Assembly: GCF_033807715.1 (NCBI RefSeq)
Contig: NC_084587.1
Span: forward strand, 10,382,863-10,446,862
Source of the DNA: Cololabis saira
Taxonomy: Eukaryota > Chordata > Actinopteri > Beloniformes > Belonidae
Length of the DNA stretch: 64,000 nucleotides
Direction of reading: 5' to 3'
Position numbers and translations under genes: made by a program
Part shown: positions 52,450 to 64,000 of the stretch, piece by piece
How the letters are laid out: the number at the start of each line of letters is the position of its first letter
Numbering within the stretch: the first letter of the stretch is position 1
Notes under the pieces: model-generated
Told to the model about the DNA's origin: nothing
Database searches by the model: none
Seen by the model: only the letters and a program-made list of their open reading frames with translations

Positions 52450-52700
52450 TGCTCTCTGATTATGGCTCACAGTTTATGAAAACCCCAAATAAAAAATAAA
52501 TTAGAGAATATTTTATGAAATCAATAAACAATTCCATCATCAAAATTATAACAAATAAAGGTTCAAAATATCTTGCTTTGCATGTAATAAGACTAGGTAA
52601 TATATTAGTTTCACCTTTTAAGTTGAATTATTGAAATAAATTCACTTTTACACCATATTCTAGTTGAATTATTGAAATAAATTAACTTTATAAAGGACCA
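52450..52700. mobile_element. decayed MITE related to 14474-14822
   Basis: Shares gattatggctcacagtttat and agtttcaccttttaagttga with that element; contains a small local duplication of ttgaattattgaaataaatt. Confidence 0.6.
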
Positions 52701-52710
52701 TATTGAGCCA

Positions 52711-53379
52711 TTCATCTTTATAAGTGAATAAATATCATTTTGCCTATAACTTATTCCTGCATCCCTCTTTTATCGATCCGGCGAGACGGGTCACCGCGTT
52801 TTTGGAGGCCCAAGTCACATATCCAGGGGCTCCTCTGAGCACCAGACCAAAATAATTATGTGTGCAGCCCTGGCTATAACTGTGGTCCCCTGCCGCTGTT
52901 TTTGTCACAAGTGGCTTTTGGAGGAAGTGACTATCAAATGTCAGCATCCATTTCTTACAGCCAAACAACTGTGCTTTCAGGTCATTTTCCATGAGTGGTT
53001 TGGATCGTGTGTTCATATCTGAAGCGTGCGCCGTAAATGAATTGGAAAAAGGGGATCCTGCCTTTTTCAGATAGTCTTGGTGTCAGCCGCTCAAGCAAGA
53101 GGAGCTGGAGCAGCGGATGTACCGAGATAAACCGGTGGCAGAGTTACACTGTGAAATGACCTGATGTCCCGCTGAAAAACCTTCAAAACAACATCCGACT
53201 CCAGAGAAACCAGAGCGGAGAAGCTCCGCCCAGATTTTACTTCGATTGATGGAGTTCGTAAGGTTCAGACATTTACTAAACTACCGTTTAGTAGACGTTA
53301 ACAGAAATCAGTACAGCTGCCACGTTAAGAGGGTGTTTGGGTGTGAAAAATAGTTGATGCAGCTGATCTCCCCGAACAC
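52711..53379. other. intron, nothing recognised
   Basis: Ordinary intron. Confidence 0.45.
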
Positions 53380-53383
53380 TTAA

Positions 53384-54559
53384 CCCTGCTGTCTTCAGGT
53401 CAAGGAAGGAGGAAGAGAAGAAGGAAGCAAAGAAGGAAGGGAGGAAAGAAGGAAGAATGAAAAGAAGGAAGGAAGGAAGGAAGAATGAAAAGAAGGAAAA
53501 AAAGAAGGAAGGATGGAAGGAAGGGAGAAAAGAAGGAAAGAAGGAAGAAAGGGAAAAAGAAGGAAGGGAGGAAAGAAGGAAGGAAGGATGAAAGGAAGGA
53601 TGGAAGGAAGGAAGGAAGGAAGGAAGAAAAGAAGGAAGGAAGGAAGGAAGGAAGGAAGGAAGGAAGGAAGGAAAGAAGGAAGGATGGAAGGAAGGAAGGA
53701 AGAAAAGAAGGAAGGATGGAAGGAAGGAAGGGAAAAGGAAGGGAGAAAAGAAGGAAAGAAGGAAGGAAGGAAGGAAGGAAAGAAAGAAGGATGGAAGGAA
53801 GGAAGGAAGGAAGGGAGAAAAGAAGGAAGGAAGGAAGGAAGGAAGGAAGGAAGGAAGGAAGGAAGGAAAGAAGGAAGGAAGGAAGGAAGGAAGGAAGGAA
53901 GGAAGGAAGAAAAGAGGAAGGGAGAAGAAAGGACAGAGCAGGAGGAAAGAAGGAAGGAAAGGAAAAAGAAGGGAGAAAGGAAGGAAGGCTGGAAGGAAAG
54001 AAGGATGGAAGGAAGGAAGGATGGAAGGAAGGAAGGAAGGAAGGGAGAAAAGAAGGAAGGAAGGAAGGAAGGGAGAAAAGAAGGAAGGGAGAAAAGAAGG
54101 AAGGGAGGAAAGAAGGAAGGGAGAAAAGAAGGAAGGGAGGAAAGAAGGAAGGGAGAAAAGAAGGAAGGGAGAAAAGAAGGAAGGAAGGAAGGAAGGAAGG
54201 AAGGAAAGGAAAAAGAAGGGAGAAAGGAAGGAAGGAAGGAAAGGAAAAAGAAGGGAGAAAGGAAGGAAGGCTGGAAGGAAAGAAGGAAGGAAGGAAGGAA
54301 GGCTGGAAGGAAAGAAGGATGGAAGGAAGGAAGGAAGGAAGGGAGAAAAGAAGGAAGGAAGGAAGGAAGGGAGAAAAGAAGGAAGGAAGGAAGGAAGGGA
54401 GAAAAGAAGGAAGGAAGGAAGGAAGGAAGGAAGGAAGGAAGGAAGGAAGGAAGGAAGGAAGGAAGGAAGGAAGAAAAGAGGAAGGGAGAAGGAAGGAGAG
54501 AGCAGGAGGAAAGAAGGACAGGAGAATTAGGTCATTTTGACCCGAAGACAGCACAAGGG
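53384..54559. mobile_element. TTAA-target element filled with GGAA array, copy 4
   Basis: Ends ccctgctgtcttcaggtcaa and tgacccgaagacagcacaag, TTAA at 53380-53383 and 54560-54563. Purine array on the plus strand; the block gaagaaaagaggaagggaga appears at about 53907 and 54470. Confidence 0.9.
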
Positions 54560-54918
54560 TTAAAAGACTTTATCACAAATAAGTATTGCATTTTACAGTT
54601 TAGAAAAATATGAGCTGTAAGAGGTTGACCCTGGTCCCCTCTGAGCCAGCAGCGTCCAATCACAGCCCTCGAGGGCGGCTGTCCTGCATCAGCACACCCT
54701 GATAAAAACAACTGTATCATCAACGTACTGACGAGCCGATGACGAGGCCTTGAATCAGAGCAGGGTTCGATGAAATCTCCAGACTATCGAGAAATACTGA
54801 AATGCAACATAAAACCAGGAAACTGGGGTCCTCCAAACGTATAACCAAAAAAAGCCCCCAAGAAGGGCAGCTGAAACCACCATTGACCTTTGTCTCTTCA
54901 CCAGGAGCTCTGATATTT

Positions 54919-55644
<726 letters not shown>

Positions 55645-55680
55645 CATTTTAGTGATGTGTAAAAAATGATGATGGTGTAC

Positions 55681-55951
55681 CTGGAGGGAAGACAGAAGGA
55701 ACATGGTCCGCATCCCCAGCCACGAGCGAGGGCACGATCCAGGTGAAGCCGTAACCCGTGAGGCCGACGGAGCGGGCCACCTCGAAGATGGTGCTGGCCT
55801 CCTCCTTGGTGCAGTAGAGGAGGATGACGGGACTCTGCAGCTTCTTCAGCTGGTTCTGGATCTTGGAGTCGCCGTCGTCCACGGACATGTCGAGTAGCAG
55901 GACTTCCTCCAGCTCCCAGCCCACGAAGCTGTTCTCGATGGTGCTGCGGAC
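55681..55951 (-). CDS. grin2b: grin2b exon: ATD, R2 core
   Basis: 271 bp, enters in phase 0 and leaves in phase 1. It encodes about 90 residues starting [17 protein letters not shown] and ending VPSVFPP plus the first base of a Gly codon. Acceptor is aaccag, donor gtacac (a weaker donor). The segment equals human GluN2B about 186-276 and forms the second lobe of the amino-terminal domain. Residues matching the reported ifenprodil contacts Asp206, Met207 and Glu236 are present in [11 protein letters not shown] and CTKEEAS. The conserved stretch [18 protein letters not shown] is intact. The pyrimidine tract before the acceptor is short (cctcttcctcgtcaaccag). A dispersed repeat ends about 36 bp beyond the donor. 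Confidence 0.95.
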
Positions 55952-56515
55952 CTGGTTGACGAGGAAGAGGCGACGTGAAAACGAGTCGGCTGCCAGCACG
56001 AGGCAGAGGAGCGACGGAGACATGGAGGAACAGAGCTGAGATGTCTCCTCCTCCTACAGCATTTAAAAACAGTCCTCACGCTTCTCCTGAGAGTTGGACG
56101 CACTGGCCGGTTGTTTGTTGGACACGATAAAAGCAAGATTACGTAATCTCCCTCCTAAATGTGACAGTTACCCACACGGTTGAAGAAAACTGTCCTTAAA
56201 ATTTCATGGCAACCAGTCTTACGAAAACGCGCATGACACCACAGCATTTCTATTCGTGTACGTCTAACTTATATGTGAGTGACAATTAGATTTTTAAAAA
56301 ACTTAATTTTATTTTTCAGCTCAGAAAATAATTACTTTTCCAACAACAACAGGAAAAAGAATGTTGTGTCATTTCAATGGGAAGGAAGAAAGCTGTTCAG
56401 CTTCCCGTTAAAACACAATTTTATTTTCGAATGGAAGACAAAATGATCTATTCCTGTGTGTTTGTCTGACTGAGGGAGGAAAGAGAGAAGAGATGGAATG
56501 AGATTCATCATTCTG
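55952..56515. other. intron, nothing recognised
   Basis: Ordinary intron upstream of the ATD R2 exon. Confidence 0.45.
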
Positions 56516-57070
56516 GATGGATGATGGATGGATGGATGGATGGATGGATGGATGGATGGATGGATGGATGGATGGATGGATGGATGGATGGATGGATGGA
56601 TGGATATTGAGGTATGGTATAGATGGATGGATGGATGGATGGATGGACGGATGATGGATGGATGGATGGATGGATGATGGATGGATGGATGGATGGATGG
56701 ATGATGGATGGATGGATGATGGATGGATGGATGGATGGACGGATGATGGATGGATGGATGGATGATGGATGGATGAATATGGATGGATGGATGGATGGAT
56801 GATGGATCAATGCATGGATGGATGGATGGATAGATGGATGGATGGATGGATGGATGGATGGATGGATGGATGGATGGACGGATGATGGATGGATGGATGG
56901 ATGATGGATGGATGAATATGGATGGATGGATGGATGGATGGATGGATGGATGGATGGATGGATGGATGGATGGATGGATGGATGGATGGATGGATGGATT
57001 TGAGGTATGATAAGGATGAGTGGATGGATGATGGATGATGGATGATGGATCAATGCATGGATGGATGGAT
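56516..57070. repeat. (GGAT)n array with GATGATGGAT variants
   Basis: About 550 bp of GGAT with gatgatggat, tgaatat and caatgcat breaks; a block with tggatgaatatggatgg recurs about 120 bp apart. Confidence 0.95.
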
Positions 57071-57922
57071 TGCTGCAGAGAAGTCGGGTTTCACTGAAAA
57101 TCTCTCAATACTGTACCGATTTAAAAAAGGGAAAATTAATTTAAAAGGTAATGAATTACTAGAAATCCTCATTCTTCACACTGAGTGCTGATGCAGGCTC
57201 CAGGGAAGACTAAATACTAAACAAATAAAGTGAAATACCTCTGTAAATAGAAAAATAACTGAACATTTTTTTATTCCCTTTCTTCCTTTTCTTGGCAAAA
57301 ACATAAAATAAATACAAGTACCAAGTAAATGTTTGGGCACCCCAGAGAAAGATGTTCTCAGCCGGCTTTAAGGTGGTCAGAACCTTCATCAGGCCACGTT
57401 ACGGCCGGCTGACATGGTTAACAATTAAGATCCATGTGTATTCGGCTCAGTCACGATGTACTTTAGTAAATGATAAGTTATTATCATGTAAATCAAAGAC
57501 AAAATAAATTAACTCTAAAAATAGCGTAAGAGCTCCCTGAAATTAGGAAAATAAATATGAATGAGATTAAAAATGCAAATATATTCAGCCATCAATGATT
57601 TGAAATGATTTAAAAACAACTACAAAATAATTAACCTCTTTAAAATATATTATTATTTTCTTTAATTTTTAAAGAAAAACGAGCCTAATAAGAACTGTAT
57701 TAGCTTGATGTCGAGGTCAAAGACAGCCAGGGCTTTAAATCAGGTGACTGGCTAGGTTTTGGGGATGAAGAATCCACGTGTTTCCAGATCTGGATAGAAC
57801 CTTTTTATTTACCCTAACCATCTCTAAACTACTGAAAATGGTGCCTGTAACCCAGTGGGAGGGCGGGGTGTAGGTGTGTGAGATGATGCCGACTCTTGAC
57901 ATATAAATCCAAGCATGGTATA
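57071..57922. other. intron, nothing recognised
   Basis: AT-rich intron. Confidence 0.45.
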
Positions 57923-57930
57923 AGCAGCAT

Positions 57931-58502
57931 TAGGGCTGGGTGATATATCGAGATTTTAATATATATCGATATATTTTCAAACGCGATATGGTACGAGACA
58001 ATATCGTTTATATCGATATACCTTTTTTTTTTTTTTTTTTTTTTTATGATTTTGATATAGCTTATTTTGTGACAAATTGACATGAATGTTTTATTTGAGA
58101 TTTGCACAAATGTTTTGTTATTTGCACAACTGTCAACCTCAGTGGAAAAGTCTGCCTGTTACTGTCTACATTGTATTAATTGCACAGTGTATTTGAATTT
58201 AATTGTTATGCAGGAAAGGGATATTTTATTTTAGTTTCATTTGTTTTATACATTTTGATATTGTGCAGACCTCTGTTAATAAAGGTACCTGTGTGACATT
58301 TGGCACGAGGCTTTGTATTAAAACTGAAGGTTTTTTTAAGGGTTTGCCTCAGAAATAAATAAAGCTAACAGAGATGCTATGCTATAATGCTTTGGGGGAA
58401 ACCCCAATTATGTCACAGAAAAAATATCGATATATATCGAGTATCGCCATTTAGCTAGAAAATATCGAGATATGACTTTTTGGTCCATATCGCCCAGCCC
58501 TA
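57931..58502. mobile_element. hAT-like element, TATCGATAT-rich
   Basis: 572 bp, ends tagggctgggtgatatatcg and catatcgcccagccctaa less one base. Flanks agcagcat (57923-57930) and aacagcat (58503-58510) match 7 of 8. Interior has a run of about 25 T and no transposase. Confidence 0.85.
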
Positions 58503-58510
58503 AACAGCAT

Positions 58511-59766
58511 TATACAACCCTAAACTGTGTTCAAAAATATATATCAGTATACCGTAAATGAATATGCCGGTGTACCGCACAGCCCTATGGTGGGCGATGC
58601 AAATTTCCAAACTATATAAAAACTAATTTACTTCCCAACAATCAGCAGCTTTATAAAAGTTACCTTAGAAAACTAAAAGTTTACAAAGCAAACCAAAACA
58701 ACAATAAAACCCAGCACAAATTAATTCCACAGAAAAGTCTGTAGTTAGACCTTTTTGCAGCGTTTGGAGACAGAATTAAGACGTTTACATTTGCCCTGCA
58801 GTCAGTAGCGCTGAGGACATTTCAAACAGAGGGGAAGAATGGACTCATTTATGCCCATCCAGGAAGAAACCATGAAGTTGTTTAGGAAAGAGCTGAAGAT
58901 GAAAAGCGGATGGTTAATGATCCAAAACACACCTCATAATCCGCGATACACATCCATTATGAAAATACTTTAAATCCTGCAACAGTGCCACGGGGTTGTT
59001 TCAAAGTTCTGACCACTCAGGGTTTTATTTTCTGTTATTTTGAAATTGTTAAGGACAAAAAAAAGAAAATAGAAATAAGAGTCTTGTTGGAAATATCAAA
59101 GGAATCTGTCATCTTCAACTTTTTACCTCGTGGAGATCAAATCATCTTTTCCTCAAAACTGCTTTTCACACCAGAGGTGCCCAAACTTACGCATGCCCCG
59201 CATTAGTCGGCTGATGTGACGTGAATCTGACTAGCGAGAAAATCTCCTGAGAGGAGAACGGTCACTCGGTAGCATCCTTCACCTCATCCCCGTCTCTCTT
59301 TTTTCATTGTTCGTTTAACTTTGTTCAAAGCAGAGACGCCGTCCCTGCTGAAATATTATCATGAAATACGATTAGCTGACTCTCAGTAAACTTTTCTCTT
59401 CCTCTCAGACGTGTGTCTGATGTCTAAAGTTGCTGAGGATCTCATCTGCTCTGCGCCCTGGAGATAAGCCGGCTGAAGCCTCGGCGAGCGGCTCCGTTCC
59501 AAAGGACACGTTCAGCCGGTCCGCCGTTTCCATTAAAGCAGAATGAGCTCGCCACTTACGCCGCGATACTCATCGCCTTTTAAAAGCTTGAAACGAAGGC
59601 TTTCAAATAGTAATTAGGATGATTTTTGCAGAGTTAACATGGCTGTTGCACAATAAGACAGGTGAGATATCCAGCAGATCACAGGAATTCAGATTTGAGT
59701 CGGCAGAAAACCCAAGTAAGAGGAGCTGAGGTATCCGTCTGTCATTTAAATGCTCAGCTGAATAGT
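58511..59766. other. intron, nothing recognised
   Basis: Ordinary intron. Confidence 0.45.
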
Positions 59767-59933
59767 GTTGTTTTTGTCAGCCTGTTTCAAGTCTTTGGGT
59801 CAAGCTATCATTTAAGTTTTTATTAGTTTTAGTCACGTTCATTCTCCTTTTAGTTGTGTCAAGTTTCAGTCGACTAAAAGTCTGAGCATGTAAAGGCTGA
59901 ATTATGGTTCTGTGTTAAACCTATGCCGTAGGG

Positions 59934-61086
59934 CAGGGATTGTCAACCGGTGGTCCGCGGCCCTCTGGTGGTCCGTGGCGGTATTGCAGGTGGTCCGTGA
60001 AATTGTAAATGGAAAAAAATGATAATTTAAAAAATATACCGTATTTTCTGGACTATAAGCCGCTACTTTTTTCCTAGGTTTTGAACCATGCGGCTTATAC
60101 AAAGGTGCGGCTATTCTGTGGATTTTTCTTCCACCGCTAGGGGGAGTGCTAACCGGAATTAGAATAAAAACTAAGACAAAATAAATGCAAAGAAGAATAC
60201 TCTACTTCTTCTTTAGCAGATAGAAGTAGAAGCAGATTTCAAACAGATGAATAGATAAATAAATACTGGTTATTTTCTCTTGGTTCTGTCCATTTTTAAT
60301 CAGCAAAGTTGCTGCCGTGTTAAAAGACACTGTTAGGAAAGGATCTATTTAGGTACAAACATGTACATCATTTGCAGTTCAGAATCCTTCTGTACATGTA
60401 GTAAATATCTAATCTAACAACATAAATATCTGCGGCTTGCATATCTTTTTTTCTAAATACAGCGGATGCGGCTTATATACAGGTGCGGCTTATATATCTT
60501 TTTTTATTTTTTTTTTTAAATAGAGCTGATGCGGCTTATAGTCCAGAAAATACGGTATATCTATTCTTTAGGCTCAATTTATTTTCCATTTACTATTCAT
60601 TGTTGTGAATAATTTACCCATCCAAATTATGTCAAAAGAGTGAGAGGGAACTTTGTCATATTTTTTTTTTTTTCGCACTACTTTTATTTGATTTCCATTG
60701 CAATGTATGTACTGTCTATATTTCGTAATTATATATTTGAACTTTTTTACCTTTTTACCCCTCCCCTGCATGCGTGTGTTAAGTGTACTGCTGCTGAACA
60801 ATGTGAGTTTCCCCATTAAGGGAAAATAAAGGATAATCTAATCTAATCTAATTTATTATAAACCTTCTTGGCTTCCTATTGTTCATTTTTCATTGACGTT
60901 TTTTTTTTAATAGCAAAACGTGCAAATAAAAACAGACACTGATGCAAATGAATAGCCTATATAGGCCCATACTCTTATTTAAAAGCAAGGTGCAAAATAA
61001 AACAAACATCCCCAAAAGCAGTGATCCCCGAGTTGCTTCTTGGTTATAATGGTGGTCCCTGGGACAAAATCAGTTGAAAACCTCTG
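59934..61086. mobile_element. hAT-like element nested in Harbinger
   Basis: 1,153 bp, ends cagggattgtcaaccggtgg and tcagttgaaaacctctg. Perfect 8-bp target duplication ccgtaggg at 59926-59933 and 61087-61094. Its interior also holds a retroelement-like 3' tail with (atcta)n at about 60560-60852. Confidence 0.9.
60039..60555. mobile_element. MITE with ACCGTATTTTCTGGACTATAAG ends, nested in hAT
   Basis: ccgtattttctggactataa and ttatagtccagaaaatacgg are perfect inverted repeats with TATA on both sides. About 517 bp; third level of the nest. Interior repeats gcggcttata. Confidence 0.88.
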
Positions 61087-61744
61087 CCGTAGGGTACTGG
61101 GCTACGTGGGAGTCTCTCCGTAGCCTACGACGTAGCCTCATGTGCACCTCCCAAAAAAATGGAACTACGCATCGAGGCGACGCAGACCCAACGCAGACCG
61201 AGAGGGCTGTGATTGGTTCGCTTGGTAGCAACGCATTTCTGGTTCCGGTTCGTGAAGCAGTCGTGAACTTTCAGCGCTCTTTTCTTCGTGTTTGTGTGAT
61301 TTTTTTTTTTGGGGTTGTTTTGCACAATAGTTGTCCTTATCTCTTTGATTCACTGTGACCGGAAAAACCAGAAGCTAAACAAAGTATCAACTAGCGCTCT
61401 GGGGGGGTTTTGCACCGTGGAGAAATGGAGTGACGGAGAAGTCCGAAGGATTCACGACGGCGTCACGGCGACGGCGTAGACTCTGCGTTGATTTAACGCA
61501 GAACCTTGAATCAGGCTTTAGTCTTATTTTAGTCTGAATTGTCCAGAACCATTTTAGTCTAGTTTTAATCAAAGATTGTATTTAACGAAACCCATTTTAC
61601 AAGTTTACAGTTTTCTTATTATTATATTTTTGTTACCTTATAAACTCAAGAATACATTCATTCCAGATACAGAAGACTCTAATTTGAGTTTACAACGTAT
61701 TTATTTTTTCCTGTGATTTCTTCCCATCACATTTGGTTTTCTTT

Positions 61745-62722
61745 TCCACCACGGGTCCTGCAGAATAACTGCTTTATGCTTCTCTGTGTTTTAACAACGA
61801 CGTTACTGACGTTTGAAAAGTAAAGAAGAGACTAAAGTCCCACAGTTGTCCAGGTTTGAGAGCGTCTTCCTGACACGCCTCCACGTTTACCTGCACACCT
61901 TGGTAGTGTTGTTTCTGTCAGCCTGTTTCAATTTTAGTTTTAGTCTAGTCTTTGGGTCAAGCTATCATTTTAGTTTTTATTAGTTTTAGTCACGTTCATT
62001 CTCCTTTTAGTCGGGTTAAGTTTCAGTCGACTTAAAGTCTGAGCATTTTAGTCTTATTTTAGTCAACAATTGTATTTAGCCAAACCAATTTTACAATTCA
62101 AACAAGCTTATCTTATTATATTATCGTTACTTTATAGACTCATACATACATTCAATACATTCATTCCAGATACAGAAGACTCTAATTTGAGTTTACAACA
62201 TATTTATTTTTCCGCATTTCTCCCCATCTTTTTCTTTTTCGACGACACATTGGGTTTTCTTTTCCACATCAAAGTGTATCCAAAGATGGCTCTTCTTCTT
62301 CTCCAGCCCAAGAGCAGATCCCCGCGTTTCTCTATGTAACTTAGTTTTTAATTGACGTGAACCTAGAGCTCTGCGTTAACGGCATCAGCCTCTAACTCTG
62401 CAGCTGCATCTTCTGGATCTGATTCCCCGCTGCAGCGACTGGGATTGAGGACTAACGTCACCCAGCAGAACTAAACCAGAGGAACTACTGAAAACATGGG
62501 GATTAAGGATCTTTGGTAGAACATTTCATCTCAGAGTTTTTATTTTGTAATCTACATTTTAGTCTTGTTTTTATTCATCTACGATATTGCATTATACATT
62601 TATGTATTGTTATCGTCACGTGACCATTATTTTCGTTGCGTCTCGTCTCGTTTTCCTCAGGTGATAAAGTTTCGTTGACGACGATATTTAGTCATAATTT
62701 TAATTGAAGAAACCAACTTTAC
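61745..62722. repeat. dispersed repeat X, copy 2 (without LINE)
   Basis: Collinear with 29045-30845. At about 62180 it reads actctaatttgagtttaca without the LINE that occupies this point in copy 1. Slightly shorter at the (ctt)n run. Confidence 0.85.
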
Positions 62723-62955
62723 AGCTGAATGTGTTTTCAGCCGTTAGCTTTCCCATTAGCAGCGTGCTGATGCTACTGGAGTCACTTCACATTAAGGCAT
62801 CTGTCATTCCAGATATCCCTCTTTAAGTCTCTTGCTTTAACTGGCTTTGACAAGTGGGACACTTAGAGGAGCTTGTCAGGCAGAGACGACGTCCCCCGTC
62901 CCTGTAAGAGCAAATGCAGCTCAAAATTTTCACGTGTGTCTTGGTGCTGATTTAC

Positions 62956-63099
62956 CTTGTTGACGAAGTCCTCGTAACCGGGGTAGTACGAGGTGACGAT
63001 GGAGAAGATGTACCAGTCGTACTCCTCCATGATGTTCAACATGACGGAGGCCTGCTGCTCGATGGACGGCCCGAACTGGAAAAACATGGATTGGTCGTC
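62956..63099 (-). CDS. grin2b: grin2b exon: ATD, lower R1 and hinge strand
   Basis: 144 bp, phase 0 at both ends, 48 residues from [16 protein letters not shown] to GYEDFVNK. The acceptor is ttccag before GACGAC and the donor is gtaaat. With the first residue set to human GluN2B position 138 the exon covers about 138-185, part of the bilobed amino-terminal domain that binds ifenprodil-type modulators and zinc and shapes gating. The motif [10 protein letters not shown] places a Tyr at the position of human Phe176, followed by the conserved Pro177. An open frame continues past both splice sites but loses similarity to GluN2, so those extensions are intron. In mammals this sequence and the next two exons form, as I recall, one exon. 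Confidence 0.95.
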
Positions 63100-63490
63100 C
63101 TGGAAACCACAAGGACACAAAGCCAGTTGTTAAACACGGTCACGAGCGTTTCCACCTCCTGCGAGGAACAGATATACTTCCTCCGGCTATTTCATTTCTG
63201 TCATGTATTTATCATTATTTACTACATCTGACGCCAAACAAAACAGCCCTATTCTTGAAGTAATGATCATTCAAAGAGTCAAGGTGACATTTATGATAAA
63301 AGGTTTCATCTTCAAGTGTGCTACAGAGAGCACGACCAGGAAGAAGGCCATCCGGCTTCAGATAGTTCATATCAGAAGCAGAAATCCAAGTGAAGACATT
63401 TTATTTGTCTAAATAGGAGGGAAGAAGTTGATGTAAGGAGCATTTTTAAATACTTCTGGAGTCTGTATGGAGAAAATGTTAAAAAACAAG
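63100..63490. other. intron upstream of the first exon in the window
   Basis: Nothing recognised besides the acceptor region at 63100-63120. Confidence 0.45.
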
Positions 63491-64000
63491 TAGGCCTGTG
63501 TTGAAAAAATCGATTTCCCAATTCTAAATCGATTGTCATATTAATTCCTAAAAATCGATTCATATGTCTTAAGATCGATTTTTTTTTTTAAATTTATTTA
63601 TGTATTTTAATTTTTTTTTTCATCATTACATTACAACTTTTGGTTATTTTTTTGTTTTTCCCAAAATTTTTGTTGGACACGAGAATAACTGGTGCCATTT
63701 TTTTGCCTTTAAATATGTTTAAAGGTATGAAAACATTAAAGTGTTAGGTTATAATTGCATACATTGTCTATATTTCATTACTTTATATACTGTCTTGGGG
63801 TTACATTTGCAAAAAATGATAAAAACCAAAATAGACCGAAAATGGAACAAATAAAAACGGAATGTGGGAAAAAATAAAAGCGATTTCATCCGTCTCTGTT
63901 TCCTCCCTGGATCTGTTTGGTAATTCTGACCCACGATGTTTCTGAAAGCAGTTCTATCAGCATTCTGGGAGCTGATTGGTCCTTACAGCATCATTAGCTG
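63491..64000. mobile_element. hAT-like element, copy 2 of the 42591 family, cut by window end
   Basis: Starts taggcctgtgttgaaaaaat and is collinear with 42591-43150 up to the last base. It lacks the 18-G run found in copy 1. Confidence 0.85.

Larger units (their letters stand above)
59894..61512. mobile_element. PIF/Harbinger-like element, copy 2
   Basis: Ends aggctgaattatggttctgt and cagaaccttgaatcaggct. Flanking TAA and TTA are imperfect for a TTA target. Internal text around 61130-61300 is the reverse complement of 43550-43720. Hosts the hAT at 59934-61086. Confidence 0.8.
59767..61640. repeat. repeat X, partial copy split by a three-level transposon nest
   Basis: Left piece 59767-59890 and right piece 61513-61640 match consecutive parts of repeat X at 61900-62100. 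Everything between is inserted. Confidence 0.8.

Noticed and set aside
62863..62955. Downstream extension of the ATD exon frame
   Set aside because: Donor gtaaat follows Lys, and the next exon continues exactly with VRSTIENSF.

Overview
The window looks like intronic and exonic DNA of a teleost fish. It is AT-rich, packed with short DNA transposons, fish-type non-LTR retrotransposon ends and very long tetranucleotide arrays. The only host gene I can support is an NMDA receptor subunit gene of the GluN2B type (grin2b), read on the minus strand. Eight coding exons (1,381 bp, about 460 codons) run from near the right edge (62956-63099) to near the left edge (581-706). They encode the middle of the protein: most of the amino-terminal domain, the ATD-S1 linker, the S1 half of the glutamate-binding domain, pre-M1 and M1. 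The signal peptide and first ATD part lie beyond base 64000. The pore loop, M3, S2, M4 and C-tail lie before base 1. All splice sites are AG/GT and every junction keeps phase.

Layout (gene order is right to left): exons at 62956-63099, 55681-55951, 50600-50792, 18752-18866, 18394-18599, 11117-11288, 5457-5610 and 581-706. Introns range from 152 bp to 31.7 kb. The first three exons together correspond to what I recall as one roughly 600-bp exon in mammalian GRIN2B, so two introns interrupt it here.

More than 95% of the window is intron, and much of it is identifiable repeat. I recognise: (1) many hAT-like elements with TAGGG/CAGGG ends and 8-bp target duplications; (2) TTAA-target, piggyBac-like elements, including four copies of one family each filled with 1.0-1.4 kb of AAGG/CCTT repeat; (3) PIF/Harbinger-like elements with TTA targets; (4) fold-back elements; (5) non-LTR retrotransposon fragments with decayed reverse transcriptase; (6) one LTR-gag fragment; (7) a 1.56-kb GC-rich insertion with an 18-bp target duplication; (8) many microsatellites. 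Several elements are nested up to three deep, and some have an unoccupied related copy elsewhere in the window, which fixes the insertion order.

I found no second host gene, RNA gene, CRISPR array or bacterial-type operon. The most striking pattern is that unrelated transposon families carry microsatellite seeds which have then expanded by hundreds of bases inside this neuronal receptor gene. Family assignments of repeats rest on termini and target duplications only; no database was searched.
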